Origin: Ulota crispa
Taxonomy: Eukaryota > Streptophyta > Bryopsida > Orthotrichales > Orthotrichaceae
DNA length: 64,000 bases
Direction: 5' to 3'
Assembly: GCA_963920765.1 (NCBI GenBank)
Contig: OY987243.1
Span: 13,640,001-13,704,000 of the forward strand
In this document: in pieces, positions 34,123-45,814 of the stretch
How the letters are laid out: each line of letters opens with the position of its first letter
Position numbering within the stretch: position 1 is the stretch's first letter
Notes under the pieces: model-generated
The model's database searches: none
Told to the model about the DNA's origin: nothing
The model's input: the letters and a program-made list of their open reading frames with translations, nothing else
Made by a program: the position numbers and the translations under genes

Positions 34123-34323
34123 CAGGCTGGCTCTGACAGCCACCAGGTGGTGGTTACCGAAAGGGAGATAGTCAACGGTTCCAGGTGGGGCCAATGGAGG
34201 GGTTGGACGGAGTACAACCAGTAACTTACATTATCGATTTATGTTTTAGCTGGAACAAGAATGGCCGGGGCACTGTCTGGGGAGATTTTGAGCTTCCTCG
34301 GTAAAATTCCTGCATTTCTCATT

Positions 34324-34699
34324 TTAACCCTTGAACGTCAACAAGGACGAAAAATCGTCCCCTGGCCACCAAAAAAAACAAACTGAGTTATAAATAAAAG
34401 TTATTTTTCAGCTAAATTTTTTTTGTAGAAGTGATCTTAAACACATGGTGCACCATTGAAGGCAAAAAACAATTTCAGTAAATGTATTCATATTTTTTGA
34501 TAACCCAAATTGTGAGAAGATTTAGAGACACGGTGTTAGGTTCCATGCTGCCCATTTTGCACTTTTCATGAGGGCATCATGCACTGTTGACTTTTGCAAC
34601 TCTAAGAAACAAAACTTTAATGCGTGGGCACCTGCCACACCATTGTAGAAACCACTATAGAGGGTAGGCACGACCACCCATCTGACATTCAAGGATTAA
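34324..34699 (-). mobile_element. TTAA-flanked element, G family
   Basis: TTAACCCTTGAACGTCAAC ... GACATTCAAGGATTAA, 376 bp. Complement of the element at 60746-61112 (shared GGGCATCATGCACTGTTGAC). Confidence 0.75.
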
Positions 34700-34754
34700 A
34701 TCTTTTTTTTAGTGCATGCATTAGATATTGTCTTTGTATTTTCATTAAGATTAA

Positions 34755-35022
34755 GAGAAGGTTTCATGGATACCTCTGAAGTTTGCCATATTTAAATAGA
34801 TATACTTGGTTTTTCAGAAATTACATAGATACCCTTGGTCCATAATTTTCAGGCATTTGTTTTGTTATGCATGCTACTTTTTTCATGATCAATGTTAAAA
34901 TAAGGAGTGCAATAGAATGGAAAAGAAGCAACATATAGACCAAGGGCATTTGTGTAATTTCTAAAAACCAAGGATATCTATGTAAATATGGCAAACTTTA
35001 AGGGTATCCATGAAATTTTCCC
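34755..35022. mobile_element. W-family palindromic element, copy 2
   Basis: GAGAAGGTTTCATGGATACC pairs with GGGTATCCATGAAATTTTCCC. It represents W without an inserted P element, so it is the empty reference for W3. 268 bp. Confidence 0.7.
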
Positions 35023-35212
35023 TGTAATAAACAAATTCTTGAAAACTAAACCAAATTTTATCTAATTTATTCAAATTTCAATTGATTTTCTTGATATTTC
35101 ATTTGGTTGACTTTCTATTGTTTTTTGGATCTCCTCGTATAATGGGTCTGGATGAATTGACCCTCTTGATGCTCCCCACTACAATGAATGGGGTTGGGGA
35201 TTCCATCTGTTC

Positions 35213-36088
35213 TATAGTACCAGGCAAGCATGAATTGTTCGATGTCTAGCTGCAGTTCAAAGAACTTCCCATAATATATAGCCAAATTGAGATTTTGTTG
35301 TTTTGAATCATATAGATTAATCCTTATGCAATCCCAACCAAGCATACCAAATTTTGATTCCAAAAAACCAAAACCCTATTTTTGGTGAATTATTTTGTAT
35401 TGAATTTGTGATTATACATGAAAATTGATTGAAGAAAGTTGGTGATGAATTTTTTAGATTTGATTGTATGGATATATTGGAAACATCCATACGCACATTT
35501 TCCCTTCTAAAAAGAACCCCCTTAAGTAACAAAATTATGATTGACAAAAAGTTCAATGTGGGTTGTGGTAAGACCAAAATTTGTAAAATAGATGTTTCTT
35601 TATGATAATCAATTTTTGTTATTTGATTCATACATTGTGACTAAATTTGTACCTTTGAACATGATAATGTGTTTACTTAGCCAAAAATCGGTTAAAAAAT
35701 AGAAATATCTACTTACAAATTTGGTCTTACCACAATCCACATTGAACTTTTTGTCGATCATAATTTTGTTACTTAAGGGGGTTCTTTTTAGAAGGGAAAA
35801 TGTGCGTATGGATGTTTCCAATATATCCATACAATCAAATCTAAAAAATTCATCACCAACTTTCTTCAATCAATTTTCATGTATAATCACAAATTCAATA
35901 CAAAATAATTCACCAAAAATAGGGTTTTGGTTTTTTGGAATCAGAATTTGGTATGCTTGGTTGGGATTGCATAAGGATTAATCTATATGATTCAAAACAA
36001 CAAAATCTCAATTTGGCTATATATTATGGGAAGTTCTTTGAATTGTAGCTAGGCATCGGACAATTCATGCTTGCCTGGTACTGTATAT
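35213..36088. repeat. Long near-identical inverted repeat
   Basis: The left arm (about 35213-35600) and right arm (about 35695-36088) are inverted copies with few differences (for example TTTTGGAATC and CATACCAAATT strings match throughout), around a spacer of about 95 bp. Open frames in the arms mirror each other and are artefacts of the repeat. The ends ACCAGGCAAGCATGAATTG show no obvious target duplication. Possibly a large MITE or a hairpin-RNA-type inverted duplication. Confidence 0.8.
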
Positions 36089-36966
36089 AAGGTACGAGGT
36101 TCTAAAATGGAGCATTTAAGGGCTCAAACCAAATTTTGGGAGGTGAAACTTCATGAAACAAAATTCGATAAATTTCCCTTGAAAGATAAGAAGAATTGGC
36201 ATCTAACCCAAGTTGTTTCATATTTTTTGGAACTTTGTGAAATTAGCTATGAAATTTTGAAGTGGAAAGGCCATAGGTCTCTACAATGGTGTACCTCCTC
36301 AAATGTACATGACCTATACATTATTAAAGGGCTATAAAAAATAACATGTACAATGTGAGTACATGTGAAGAAGTGCACCGTTTTAAAGCATGCACCATTT
36401 TAATACCTCCGATCTTAAGTTGTAGTAGGTCCACGCGTGGAAAATCTTAGCTTTATTACAAATTAGAAAAAAACATAAATTTGCTCCTATTTTGAAATTG
36501 GTCAATTTGATAAACTATATCAAGGTTTTTGATCCAAATGGGAATTCAAAATTCTCAGATTTAATCTTCCAATGGTGAAGTTCTAAGTTATTCCATTTTT
36601 TGGTATGTGAAATATCAACCCACAAACTTGTAAAACAATTGATTAAGCCTTTGGCCTCATTCATCCATGTGGAGAGCAACAAGAGGATTATCGTAGTGTG
36701 ACATAGATTTTGTTTTTTATTAACTGAAATTTGTTCAAAATGAATTTCTACAAAATGTCATGAAGCAAACAACAATATTTGTGGAAAATGAGTAAGAGCT
36801 ATGACAAAAAGTTTACTAATAAAACGTGAAAATTGTGAATTGCTGGCCAACATGTCTACATCAGTGTGTTGAAAAAAATAGAAAAATTTACTATAACCCT
36901 TTGGCACTTACTCATATTGTTAAAAGTTAATTCAACCTTGGGTGGATCACTCCTTGTATGTTGGAT
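36089..36966. other. Intergenic DNA with weak R-like similarity
   Basis: 36420-36620 has AATGGGAATTCAAAATTCTC and CCAATGGTGAAGTTCTAA, resembling the R/P families. The rest is unrecognised. Confidence 0.3.
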
Positions 36967-37141
36967 CACTAGAAGAAACCCTTGTTTTTTATAACAGATT
37001 TTTTTGGATGTCTACTTATTTTTATGTTAACAACAACATCAAACATGACATTAAGATGTTAGTTTTAACATTTATTGTAACATAATTCAAGTGGACGTCC
37101 AAAAAAATCCATTATAAAAAAAACAAGGGTTTCTTCTAGTG
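36967..37141. mobile_element. CACTA-type MITE
   Basis: Starts CACTAGAAGAAACCCTTG and ends with its complement (CAAGGGTTTCTTCTAGTG). The 3-bp duplication GAT flanks it at 36964-36966 and 37142-37144. 175 bp, strongly palindromic. Confidence 0.85.
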
Positions 37142-37688
37142 GATACTCCCCGAGTCCCCGTGTGGTGAGGGGATATTTTTTAGGAGGCTATTTACCTATG
37201 AGGAAAAATAAAAGGCCCTAGATAAGCATATAATTTGGCAAAACAACCTAATCTCTATAATTACTTATGCGGCATAGGGAATTCCATTTTCTATCACGCT
37301 ATTTTTTCTTTATAAGAAAAAAAATTGAATTGTTAAGCAAAGTGACAGCAAAATGGTTTGATTTTAGGAATTAGAAGAGGTATGTAGGATTTGATGGGTT
37401 TACTTAAGTATTGTAAGAAAATTAGTTTTCTTCACTATACTCTACTTTATGTTATGACCGAGACTATGACAATTTAGGTGGTGTTAGAGTTTGCTTAATT
37501 TTAGAAACCCAATGTCTCAACCACCTTCAATTGATTTATTCATGACAGAGCACTTTGTCTTGCAATACATGCCAAGCAAGCACCAGCAAAAGGAGCTCTC
37601 TATTGTCCAGATTTTCACTTCAGTCGCCGTGAGCTGCTAACCTTAAAAGCAATCCTCAACCCACTAGGCCACTATAAAGCTGTAATTA
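37142..37688. other. Intergenic DNA
   Basis: 37530-37680 contains a GC-richer patch. Nothing recognised. Confidence 0.35.
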
Positions 37689-37856
37689 CAACTTTAGAAA
37701 ACTACGTTGGAACCACATTTTTCATTAGGAAAAATCTGAGCCCTCCAGAAGGCCCTTAAGAGATGTGCTTATAGAGAAAATTTCTGAACATTTAAGAGGT
37801 CAAATCTGACCTCTGTCACGCAGTCAGATTGTATGACACACTATACTAATCACTAA

Positions 37857-37902
<46 letters not shown>

Positions 37903-38158
37903 GTATATATATATATGTATATATAGTTATTTTTTATCTCCGTTATGTAGCGGGCACGCATTCTAAGGGCCTTCTGGAGGGCTCAAAATTTTGCTAATGA
38001 TATAAGGTAGTTTCTGTTGACTCCTTATTTTCAATGCAAAATTTTGCTAAACAACGCAAAAATTTGCATGGTTCAACAAAGTTTTGTGTTGGAACAGGGA
38101 ACTCAACAAGAATTACCTTATATAAAAAAATGGGTTCCAATGTAGTTTTCTACTAGTG
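37689..38158. mobile_element. CACTA-like TIR element hosting K3
   Basis: The right end GGTTCCAATGTAGTTTTCTACTAGTG is complementary to the left TAGAAAACTACGTTGGAACC. The left-most bases are worn. A K-family hairpin is inserted at 37723-37999. Evidence is terminal similarity only. Confidence 0.6.
37723..37999. mobile_element. K-family hairpin, copy 3, with AT microsatellite centre
   Basis: CATTAGGAAAAATCTGAGCC at the left pairs with GGGCTCAAAATTTTGCTAATG at the right. GCCCTCCAGAAGGCCCTTA is matched at both ends. The centre (37854-37926) is an (AT)n tract with GTAT interruptions, likely to extrude as a cruciform. Confidence 0.7.
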
Positions 38159-38297
38159 AGTAAATCTACAAAACTTCTAGCCCAAACCAAAAAATTCACA
38201 AAATTTAACAAATGGCTCACAAGCCAAAATATAGAATATAGTACTTATCCAAAAGAAACCCCCTCTCAAAGACTTTACAAAACACAAAACATAGTTA

Positions 38298-38574
38298 ATG
38301 CCATATTCGTTAAATTGGGAAAAACAGAGGTACCATTTTGTACTCCACCTCAATCCAAAATATTCACCTCAAACCATATTCAAAAGTATCAGATTCACTG
38401 TGAGCCACTAAGATTTTTTCCCTCACAAATTCCTCCTCTCAAGTGAGGACATGTGTACCGAAAAAAAAACTAGTGCTCGGTTTGGGGCCTGCTTTGGGGT
38501 GATCACCCCAAACCTCCAGAAGTCCCAAAATGACCATTTTGGCCCAATTTAAGGAATATGGCAATAGTTGCAAA
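38298..38574 (+). mobile_element. Q-family TIR element, uninterrupted copy
   Basis: The left ATGCCATATTCGTTAAATTG pairs with right CAATTTAAGGAATATGGCAAT. Body: TGTACTCCACCTCAATCC, then GAGCCACTAAGATTTTTTCC. It serves as the empty-site reference for the TTAA insertions at 11466, 59809 and 60746. Confidence 0.75.
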
Positions 38575-39150
38575 TATTATCCAACATCACAATAAACAAT
38601 TAAAGACTACAAATACGAATTTATTGTATTGCGTTTTTATCTATTCTTTTTCAACATCATTTGTTTGTCAGCTGTAACTTCAAATGCAATTGGAAAATGT
38701 TGAAAAAACAGTCAAATTGAAGTTGGCTTAGACAAAGAGAATGTTTTCAAACAATGTTCTTGGTAATATTTATGCAGTGAAAAAATGCCACCACCTAGAC
38801 GCTATATTGAATGCCATGCTTAAGATTCAAGCACGTAAAATCCTTTGCAAACCATATAAATCCAAAACAAACTTTTCAAATGCTAGCCAATTAGCAACAC
38901 TCCACAATTGTATATTTTGAATAGCACCAATATAAACTTATTGAACGATCTCTTCCCAAAGACAAGTGATCATTTGATCTTCGACCCCAAAGACCTCTAC
39001 AAAGTTCATTGGCAAACTTGTCTTGAGCATTGAACCTCAAAATAGATACATGCAAGAGTCAAGACGCATGTGAAACCAACAATGTACAAAACCCTAAATT
39101 TGACCCCCCCTACTTTAAATGTCACCATGCACTGAGCACCAGATAATTAT
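38575..39150. other. Intergenic DNA
   Basis: Nothing recognised. Confidence 0.35.
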
Positions 39151-39278
39151 CTGGTAGAATTTTCTGTTAGAGTCAACATAAGCGACATGATGTTTTCTTG
39201 CTTTGAACGCAAATTTCTACTTTAAAAACAAGAAAACATCATGTAGTTTATGTTGATTTTAACAAAGTTTTCTACTAG
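39151..39278. mobile_element. Small hairpin MITE with CTAGTAGAA-like ends
   Basis: Left TGGTAGAATTTTCTGTTAGA and ACATGATGTTTTCTTG pair with right CAAGAAAACATCATGT and TTTTCTACTAG. 128 bp. The right end resembles CACTA-like termini seen at 4087 and 38158. Confidence 0.65.
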
Positions 39279-40405
39279 AATAATCTTGTCTAAATCACCA
39301 ACTAAAATTACACACTTTGCACTAGATTTTCACGTAGCCATCACAACAAATATTCTTGCTAACACCGCGACTGGTTTTCTTGTGAACACCGTAGCAATTT
39401 TTCTTCCAAACACAGCACCAAATGTTATCGCAAACACTATGCACATCCAAATTGAAACCCTATGTGAATATGTATAATTACAAATCAAAAATTACAACTA
39501 GATGTACGTAACGTGCAAAAACAATACTGTGAAGAAATCACGCCAAATGCAAGCCAAACCTTGCAATGGTAAACCGCTCAAGCCTTGAAACCCTTATCTA
39601 AACTTGAAAGTCAACAAACATTCATCAACATTTAGTGCTGTCACTTTTCATCCAACATCCTAAATTCTTTGTATACTTATCTGGTTTTCAATATCCATAC
39701 TAAAGATAGTACTAAACAGAGGGTACTTTCAAATATTTGGCCCCTAAATTAGTTGTAAAAAATACTAATACACTACATTTGTAGTGTATATATAGTCAAA
39801 CTTCTTTTATTGCATGGAAACGGTGGAGAGTTTTTTTAGTAGTATACACACAAAGAGGTTCAAGCACATTTTCTATTGGTGACATTGTACTTTGGTGGTC
39901 CTACTCTGACAAAAATAACTCCATCCATGATTATTGGACCACACTTTATGCACATAGAGAGTATGCAATTTAAGAACTCCAAGTAGTTATGCAAATAGGA
40001 AATATGCAATAAGAAAGGCTTGATTGTATATTATTTATATTGAATTCAACATTTTGAATGTTTCCTTCTTTATTTGTAAGTTTTTTATAATTTTTATCTT
40101 GAAAGAATAATACTCTTGCTATATTATGCCGTATATGGTATCTAAAATGCGCTAAGTGATCTCCTTGGAAATTCAACATATGAATCATACCATTTGACAT
40201 ACTCACATTCAAAAATATCAATTTGTTTTAATAAATCCACTGTTTATATACATTGCTTTCTCACAACCGATATATGACAATTGGTGAAATAATTGCATAT
40301 TTGCAAAATCAAAATCATTTTAACTCTATATAAATATAAATAAACCATTTTTGGAATTTTTTTTATTTTTTATTTTTTAATATATCATTTCAAAGGCAAA
40401 ATCCA
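39279..40405. other. AT-rich intergenic DNA
   Basis: Nothing recognised beyond short open frames. Confidence 0.35.
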
Positions 40406-42538
40406 TGTCACACCACGGTATTTGGTTGAGAGAAGCGCGCTTTAGGAACATGCATGGTATCTTACTATGATCGTGCGTCGTTGACTAAAATCGTTGTCGG
40501 TCTTGATTTTCACTTTTCAAATCTTCAATCTTCAGTCTTCCGTTGGCCTATCCTGTAACTGGCTCTAGAGGTATAAGGGTCAAGGTAGGAATAAGAGTCC
40601 ATTGGATACGAGATGGATAGATCAAAACAGCAAACACAAACTGCCGTCCGTATGACAAGATCTTAAAATCAAATTCACAATGTGCTGGCCAAAACTCCAG
40701 ATTGTGAAAACAAAGCAAGGCTTGACTATGTGGGTTATCAATTCCATTTTGTCACTACAATAATAAATGGGATCAAGTTGAGTTTAACCCAAACTGTCCG
40801 CAACAAGGTTTACAAAACAGAATGAAAATGAATTATCAAACGAGCTTCCAAAATCGACTAGGGATAACAAAGCCACATTTCATATATATATAGAAAATAA
40901 ATCCAAAAAATCCCTTTCAAAGCCTTCATATTTTCAAATCTTCAAGTTTTTATGTTTTAATAAAAACAATAGGAAAAATCACAAATAATAAGTCCTAGAA
41001 AAGTTGCAACTTTTTATCTAGTGTCACATATGGATCAAAGATCTAAATGCTAAGTGTGATTAAATTTTGAAAAACTCTTTTAATCTACTAAAATTTTTTC
41101 AAATTTCAATTCAATCTAAGTTACTGTCCAAAAGTTATGCGGGTTCAAAGTAGAAGCTCTTCTTCCTCTTTGCAAACTAACCATTACCTCTATAAACCTC
41201 TATAACTTTTGTTCCACACATCACCCATAAAAATCTGATGTTAATTTGAAAAGATAATAACACTGATTACAATTTTTAAAATTTTCACTTCAAAATAAAA
41301 TTCTGTCCGAAAGTTCTAGCCAATCAAAGTGTGGATCTCAATTTTTTAAAGAGCATCTAAATCCCCAACTTCTACATACTATAACTTCTTCAATAAGATT
41401 TCAAATGGAATAATTAAAGATAGTTCAGAAAGCTATGACAACAAGCTATTATTTCTAAAAATTTGAGAAATAAATTTCATATTGTTTAAAAATTGTAGCT
41501 CTTCAAAGTTTTGGCTTTCTCCTAACAACAGGACAGCCACTTCTAATTCTTCACACCTCTATAACTTTTTCTTTCAAACTTCAAATCTTGAGTTTAAGAA
41601 CTTTCTAAAAAGCTAAGATTAAAATAAACACTCTGTTTAAATTTTGTTGCAAAATGATATACAAATCATAAGTTATGGCTTGTCAATGTCTCAGCCTTTC
41701 TCTATAGTTTGGCTTTTTTATTCCAAAATTCAAACAACCATAACTTTTGCATCACAACTTCAAATCAAACTTGCAAATTTATTTTGAAAAGATAATTATA
41801 TAAAGAACAACTGCTCAAAATTTCATTTCAAAATCATGTATACACAAAAAGTTTTCTCACATCAAAGTTTTGGAATTTCTTCCTTCTACCAACCAACATT
41901 TATACACTAACTTCCAACTTATTAAAGAATTTTTCTTCCTTAATTTTGACCATATCTAAGGTAGGGAGGTGGGGCACATCAGTCCATGCTCCTCTCTATC
42001 ATAACCTCACCATAGATGTCAAACTTTTTTTCCTTTCACACCTTTTCTATTCACTTTTAAATCTTTAGTATTTTTATTTAAACAAAAGCAAAATATATGA
42101 GCCTTCCAAAACATCTAGATAAACATATAAAAAATATTAAGTTACAAAATAAATATCATCGTAAAGTGACCATGTGCACTTGGCAATATAATAAGATCAA
42201 ACGTTTGTCTTCAGTCGCCAAGTGGTGGACTTGATTGGTTAGAGAAATAGTTGTCTCTGGCCACCTGTCAATCTGAGTCTGAATCCCATCAAATTTGTCG
42301 AGCGGTGATGGCGGCCCATGGCTTAGTAGCTAGTGAGGCAGAAAATTGACCCAGCCAACCCGCTACCTATCCTCTTGAACTATGCATGTCGCGCTGGAAT
42401 CTATGGCCGTTACGCTGTCACCAAACGATGATTCTCACCATGATCACCCTTTTTGTCTTGATTGCTGATTTATTGAAATTAACACAAATATAAATAAATA
42501 ACGAGTATCTATATGATGGAGGGATCTCCATCAGGACA
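40406..42538. mobile_element. Second copy of the LTR, more decayed
   Basis: Starts TGTCACACCACGG and ends CATCAGGACA. Collinear with 1766-3931 over its whole 2.13 kb and in the same orientation. No target duplication is evident. It looks older than copy 1, with AT enrichment and mostly transition-type differences, as expected for methylated repeats. No internal retroelement sequence adjoins it. Confidence 0.7.
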
Positions 42539-42674
42539 ACGGTAGTTCAAGATTGGGCTTCTGCACAAATGAAGCATGTATTCAATTAATATAGAATATA
42601 TATAGGCATTGCATTGGTCCATATACACTCTTTGTATAATTTGCAACTTTACATTGATTAAAAATTGAATTTAT

Positions 42675-43075
42675 GTGTTTATGGGGTCAAGGTGAATAAT
42701 CTCAACTTCTTTTACAATCAAGATTGTGACTGATAATCTATCCCCTACTTTGATATTATTTAATTGTATCCTCCTTATTAGAGCATTCTTTGTAACTAAA
42801 TGGAGCAAAATTGCCAACATTCTAATAAAGTTGAACCCGTGTAGGCCGATCACTCCATTTACTATCCAATGCAATGTGGATAATAAAAATATGGCAAAAC
42901 AAAAAATTGCCTTATCCTCTATTATTCCATTCAAAATCAAAGTCTGTGAATTCAATTCAAAATTCCCTATTTTAATCTCTCGATGGTAAATATCTAAACT
43001 GTTATATTTTTCTAGCTGGTGAGAAATCAAAGCTTTTCCACCTTGGCCTCACATTGATATATGTATAGTAAAAGC
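42675..43075. mobile_element. R-family TIR element
   Basis: GGGGTCAAGGTG at the left and AAAGCTTTTCCACCTTGGCC at the right are inverted R termini. ATCTCTCGATGGTAAATATC inside matches other R copies. Limits are approximate. Confidence 0.45.
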
Positions 43076-43473
43076 ACCTGCACCCATAGGCGCACAGGGG
43101 CTCTTGCACGTAGTACTTGGATGTTAAATGCTTAGGGCCCCTCAAAATATTTTCTTGACACTCAAATTGTCATGCATTGGCCTTTGAAATCACTATTCAT
43201 CATAAGTTTAGTGAACTCTATCTTCTACTCCACTTGATTGGTTGGTCGATTGAATAATTTTGTGCTACCAATTGACTATTTGTGGAGCACACTTGAAACG
43301 CAAGGACAAGGATTAAGAATTTTGAGGGCTCTCCAAAAGCAGATGTAAATACTTAGCACATCAGCCGTTGTGTGCAAGGGTTTAGATGCTCTAAACCAAG
43401 CCGTCCGTTCAACCCTGTCCTCAGATACGTGGAGTCAATTGGATTCCAAATTTACTAGACTGGGATGCACATG
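43076..43473. other. Intergenic DNA
   Basis: Nothing recognised. Confidence 0.35.
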
Positions 43474-43796
43474 AGGTAGTGTGCTCTAATTTGGTGTGAT
43501 GTTCTGATTTGGTGCACTTTCAGGAATGGCTGGCATTGTTCCTTCAAATATTTATTGCTGTTATTGACGAGTTAGGTGGACTTAGCAGATTTTGTTAACT
43601 TGCTAAACCCACTTAACTCATCCATGACAATAATAAATATTTGAAAGAACAATGTTAGCCATTCCTAAAAGTGCACCAAATTAGAACATTGCACTGAATT
43701 AGAACACCGCACTAAATTAGAACACCGCACTGAATTAGAACACCGCACTGAATTAGAACACCGCACTACACCGCACTAAATTAGAGCACACTACCT
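43474..43796. mobile_element. Foldback element with unequal 18-bp repeat arms
   Basis: GAGGTAGTGTGCTCTAATTT pairs with AAATTAGAGCACACTACCTT. Inner arms (AAATATTTATTGCTGTTATT region) also pair. The left arm has about two units of the GAACACCGCACTGAATTA 18-mer complement, the right about seven. A diverged inner-arm fragment is at about 44980-45030. Confidence 0.75.
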
Positions 43797-44038
43797 TAGG
43801 CCCAAGTTGGTCGAAAGCGCCCTCTTTTGAAATGCATTTGCAATTATGCAGGGTAACATGGTGACCACTCCAGGTCTGGACTTTGTACACTGCAACAGTG
43901 CAACCTCACCTCTGGGACCGTCCCCTTGGATTCTAAAAATCTTTCTAAATTTTATTGGTAAGCTTTATCAATTAGGTCGAACTAATTTGGTACTGTCCTT
44001 CTCCCCTTTATAGTAGAAACCGAATAGGCTTAGTATTC

Positions 44039-44300
44039 TGCACAGACGTGTTTGTGAGGCTAGAGTGGAAAAGCTTTTATTATTCACATGCCAGATATGC
44101 CAGAAAATATAAGAGTGTAGATACTTGCCATCCGGAGACAGAATTTAGGAAGTTTTAAATTTCATTTGGATCCAGAGACCCTGGTTTAGTTTGGAACGGC
44201 GGAGAAAAATACATGCGAATAACCCAAAATAAATAAAGGGCAGATTGTCACTTTTACCCTCGTTTGCAGAAAATTCCACCCAACGTGCTAAACCAAGCCA
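44039..44300. mobile_element. R-family element cut by the assembly gap
   Basis: GAGTGGAAAAGC at the left, then GAGACCCTGGTTTAGTTTGG and TTTTACCCTCGTTTGCAGAA, collinear with R at 45507-45740. The right end is missing in the gap. Confidence 0.5.
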
Positions 44301-44500
44301 NNNNNNNNNNNNNNNNNNNNNNNNNNNNNNNNNNNNNNNNNNNNNNNNNNNNNNNNNNNNNNNNNNNNNNNNNNNNNNNNNNNNNNNNNNNNNNNNNNNN
44401 NNNNNNNNNNNNNNNNNNNNNNNNNNNNNNNNNNNNNNNNNNNNNNNNNNNNNNNNNNNNNNNNNNNNNNNNNNNNNNNNNNNNNNNNNNNNNNNNNNNN
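44301..44500. other. Assembly gap of 200 N
   Basis: A run of exactly 200 N. Repeat families differ on the two sides (R at the left, Z at the right), so real sequence is missing. The round length is probably a placeholder. Confidence 0.98.
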
Positions 44501-44812
44501 GAGCATGAAATGTGTTTTTTTGTGATTTTTAATGCTAATTTTTTTTATCTAGATAAAAAGATTTGTTGCACCTTTATCATTCTAAGGCTATAATAAAGAA
44601 AAATACGTGTGCTTAAATTTGAAACTAAAATATAGGACTTTTGAGTTATTTAAAGCAAAAATACATTAAAAAATAGTATGGGTGCAATAATATTTCAACA
44701 TAAATTTTCATTTGTCCTATTTTCATTTGAGGAGATGGTCATGTCATGTTTGAATGAATAATGGACCACTTGAATAATTAAAATCATCATTATAAATCAC
44801 ATTTCATGCTCT
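44501..44812. mobile_element. Z-family palindromic element, left end lost in gap
   Basis: GAGCATGAAATGTG and the AAAGATTTGTTGCACCTTTA region match the Z element at 47276. The complementary CACATTTCATGCTC closes it at about 44812. Outer ends are partly missing. Confidence 0.6.
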
Positions 44813-45383
44813 CTCTCTCAAGAAAATAGCAATCCGAATTAGAAGCTTCCCACAAGGCCAACAAATTCACCAAAATTGTAGCAGACATCAAATTTAAGCT
44901 TAAGTGTAGGAGGCTTGAATCCCGCTCAGGTTCTAATTGCATGCGCAGTCTAGGAAAGCATAACATTTCTCTTTGAATATTTATGACTACCATTGATGAG
45001 TTAGGTAGGCTTAGATGGTCAATTTATGGACCTCCTACCTTACGACCCGCGCATCAACTGAAGGCACAATAGTAGGGCCGTGCTCATTCAACTTATACCC
45101 TAAAGGGTGCTGCCTACCAAAAGTGTTGTATGTATTCATGTGAGGACCATTTAGTACTTGCAATGGCTTGGTTTTTGACAAATGTCAAAAATTCCCCAAA
45201 AAATCCCAGTTGACCAACAATATGTTAATGGTTGGCTTGAAAATTACAACTCCAATAAGATTTATGTGCTACCCAAATGTCCCATCTGTGCACAATATGG
45301 GAGTCTGTATACAAAACAATAAGATCCTTTAGGGTGCACTTGAAGCATGAATCTTGTCATGGGTTGTAGACAGAGCTTGCTCA
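44813..45383. other. Intergenic DNA with repeat fragments
   Basis: Contains a fragment of the 43474 foldback element near 44980-45030. Otherwise unrecognised. Confidence 0.35.
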
Positions 45384-45757
45384 ATTTATTGCACATATAT
45401 TGATGTGGAGCCAAGGTGGAAAAGCTCAACATTTTCTACGATCAAGGATAAAATTTATATTTTGTTCCATGTTTTGGGATTGTTTAGGGATTGTTTAGTG
45501 GGGCTAAGTTTACTACACATACGTCAATGTGGGATCAAGGTGGAAAAGCATCACGCGTCTTAAAATGTCAAAATTTAGATATTAACCATCGGGAGATTGA
45601 TTTTGGGAATTTTGAGTTCACATTTAGATTCAAAGTCCTTGCTTTAGTCTCAAACCTTGAGAAGGACACAATTGAACATCAAAAAATTAGGAAGCAAACT
45701 ATTTCTTTTACCCTTGTTTGGAGAAAAATCTGAGCTCTTTCACCTTGGCCCCAACAT
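45384..45757. mobile_element. R-family copies, one partial and one near complete
   Basis: 45384-45435 carries one R left end (GATGTGGAGCCAAGGTGGAA). 45507-45757 is a fuller copy: left CAATGTGGGATCAAGGTGGA, right CTCTTTCACCTTGGCCCCAA. The internal order matches one arm plus loop of the P family. Confidence 0.5.
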
Positions 45758-45814
45758 GCCATTCAGTGGTATCCTCCTTTGTTTTTCTTGATTAAAATAG
45801 GGACTTCAAATTAA

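Noticed and set aside
35317-35981. Two nearly identical 86-104-codon frames on opposite strands
   Set aside because: They are the two arms of one inverted repeat. Mirrored frames and odd composition argue against a duplicated gene.
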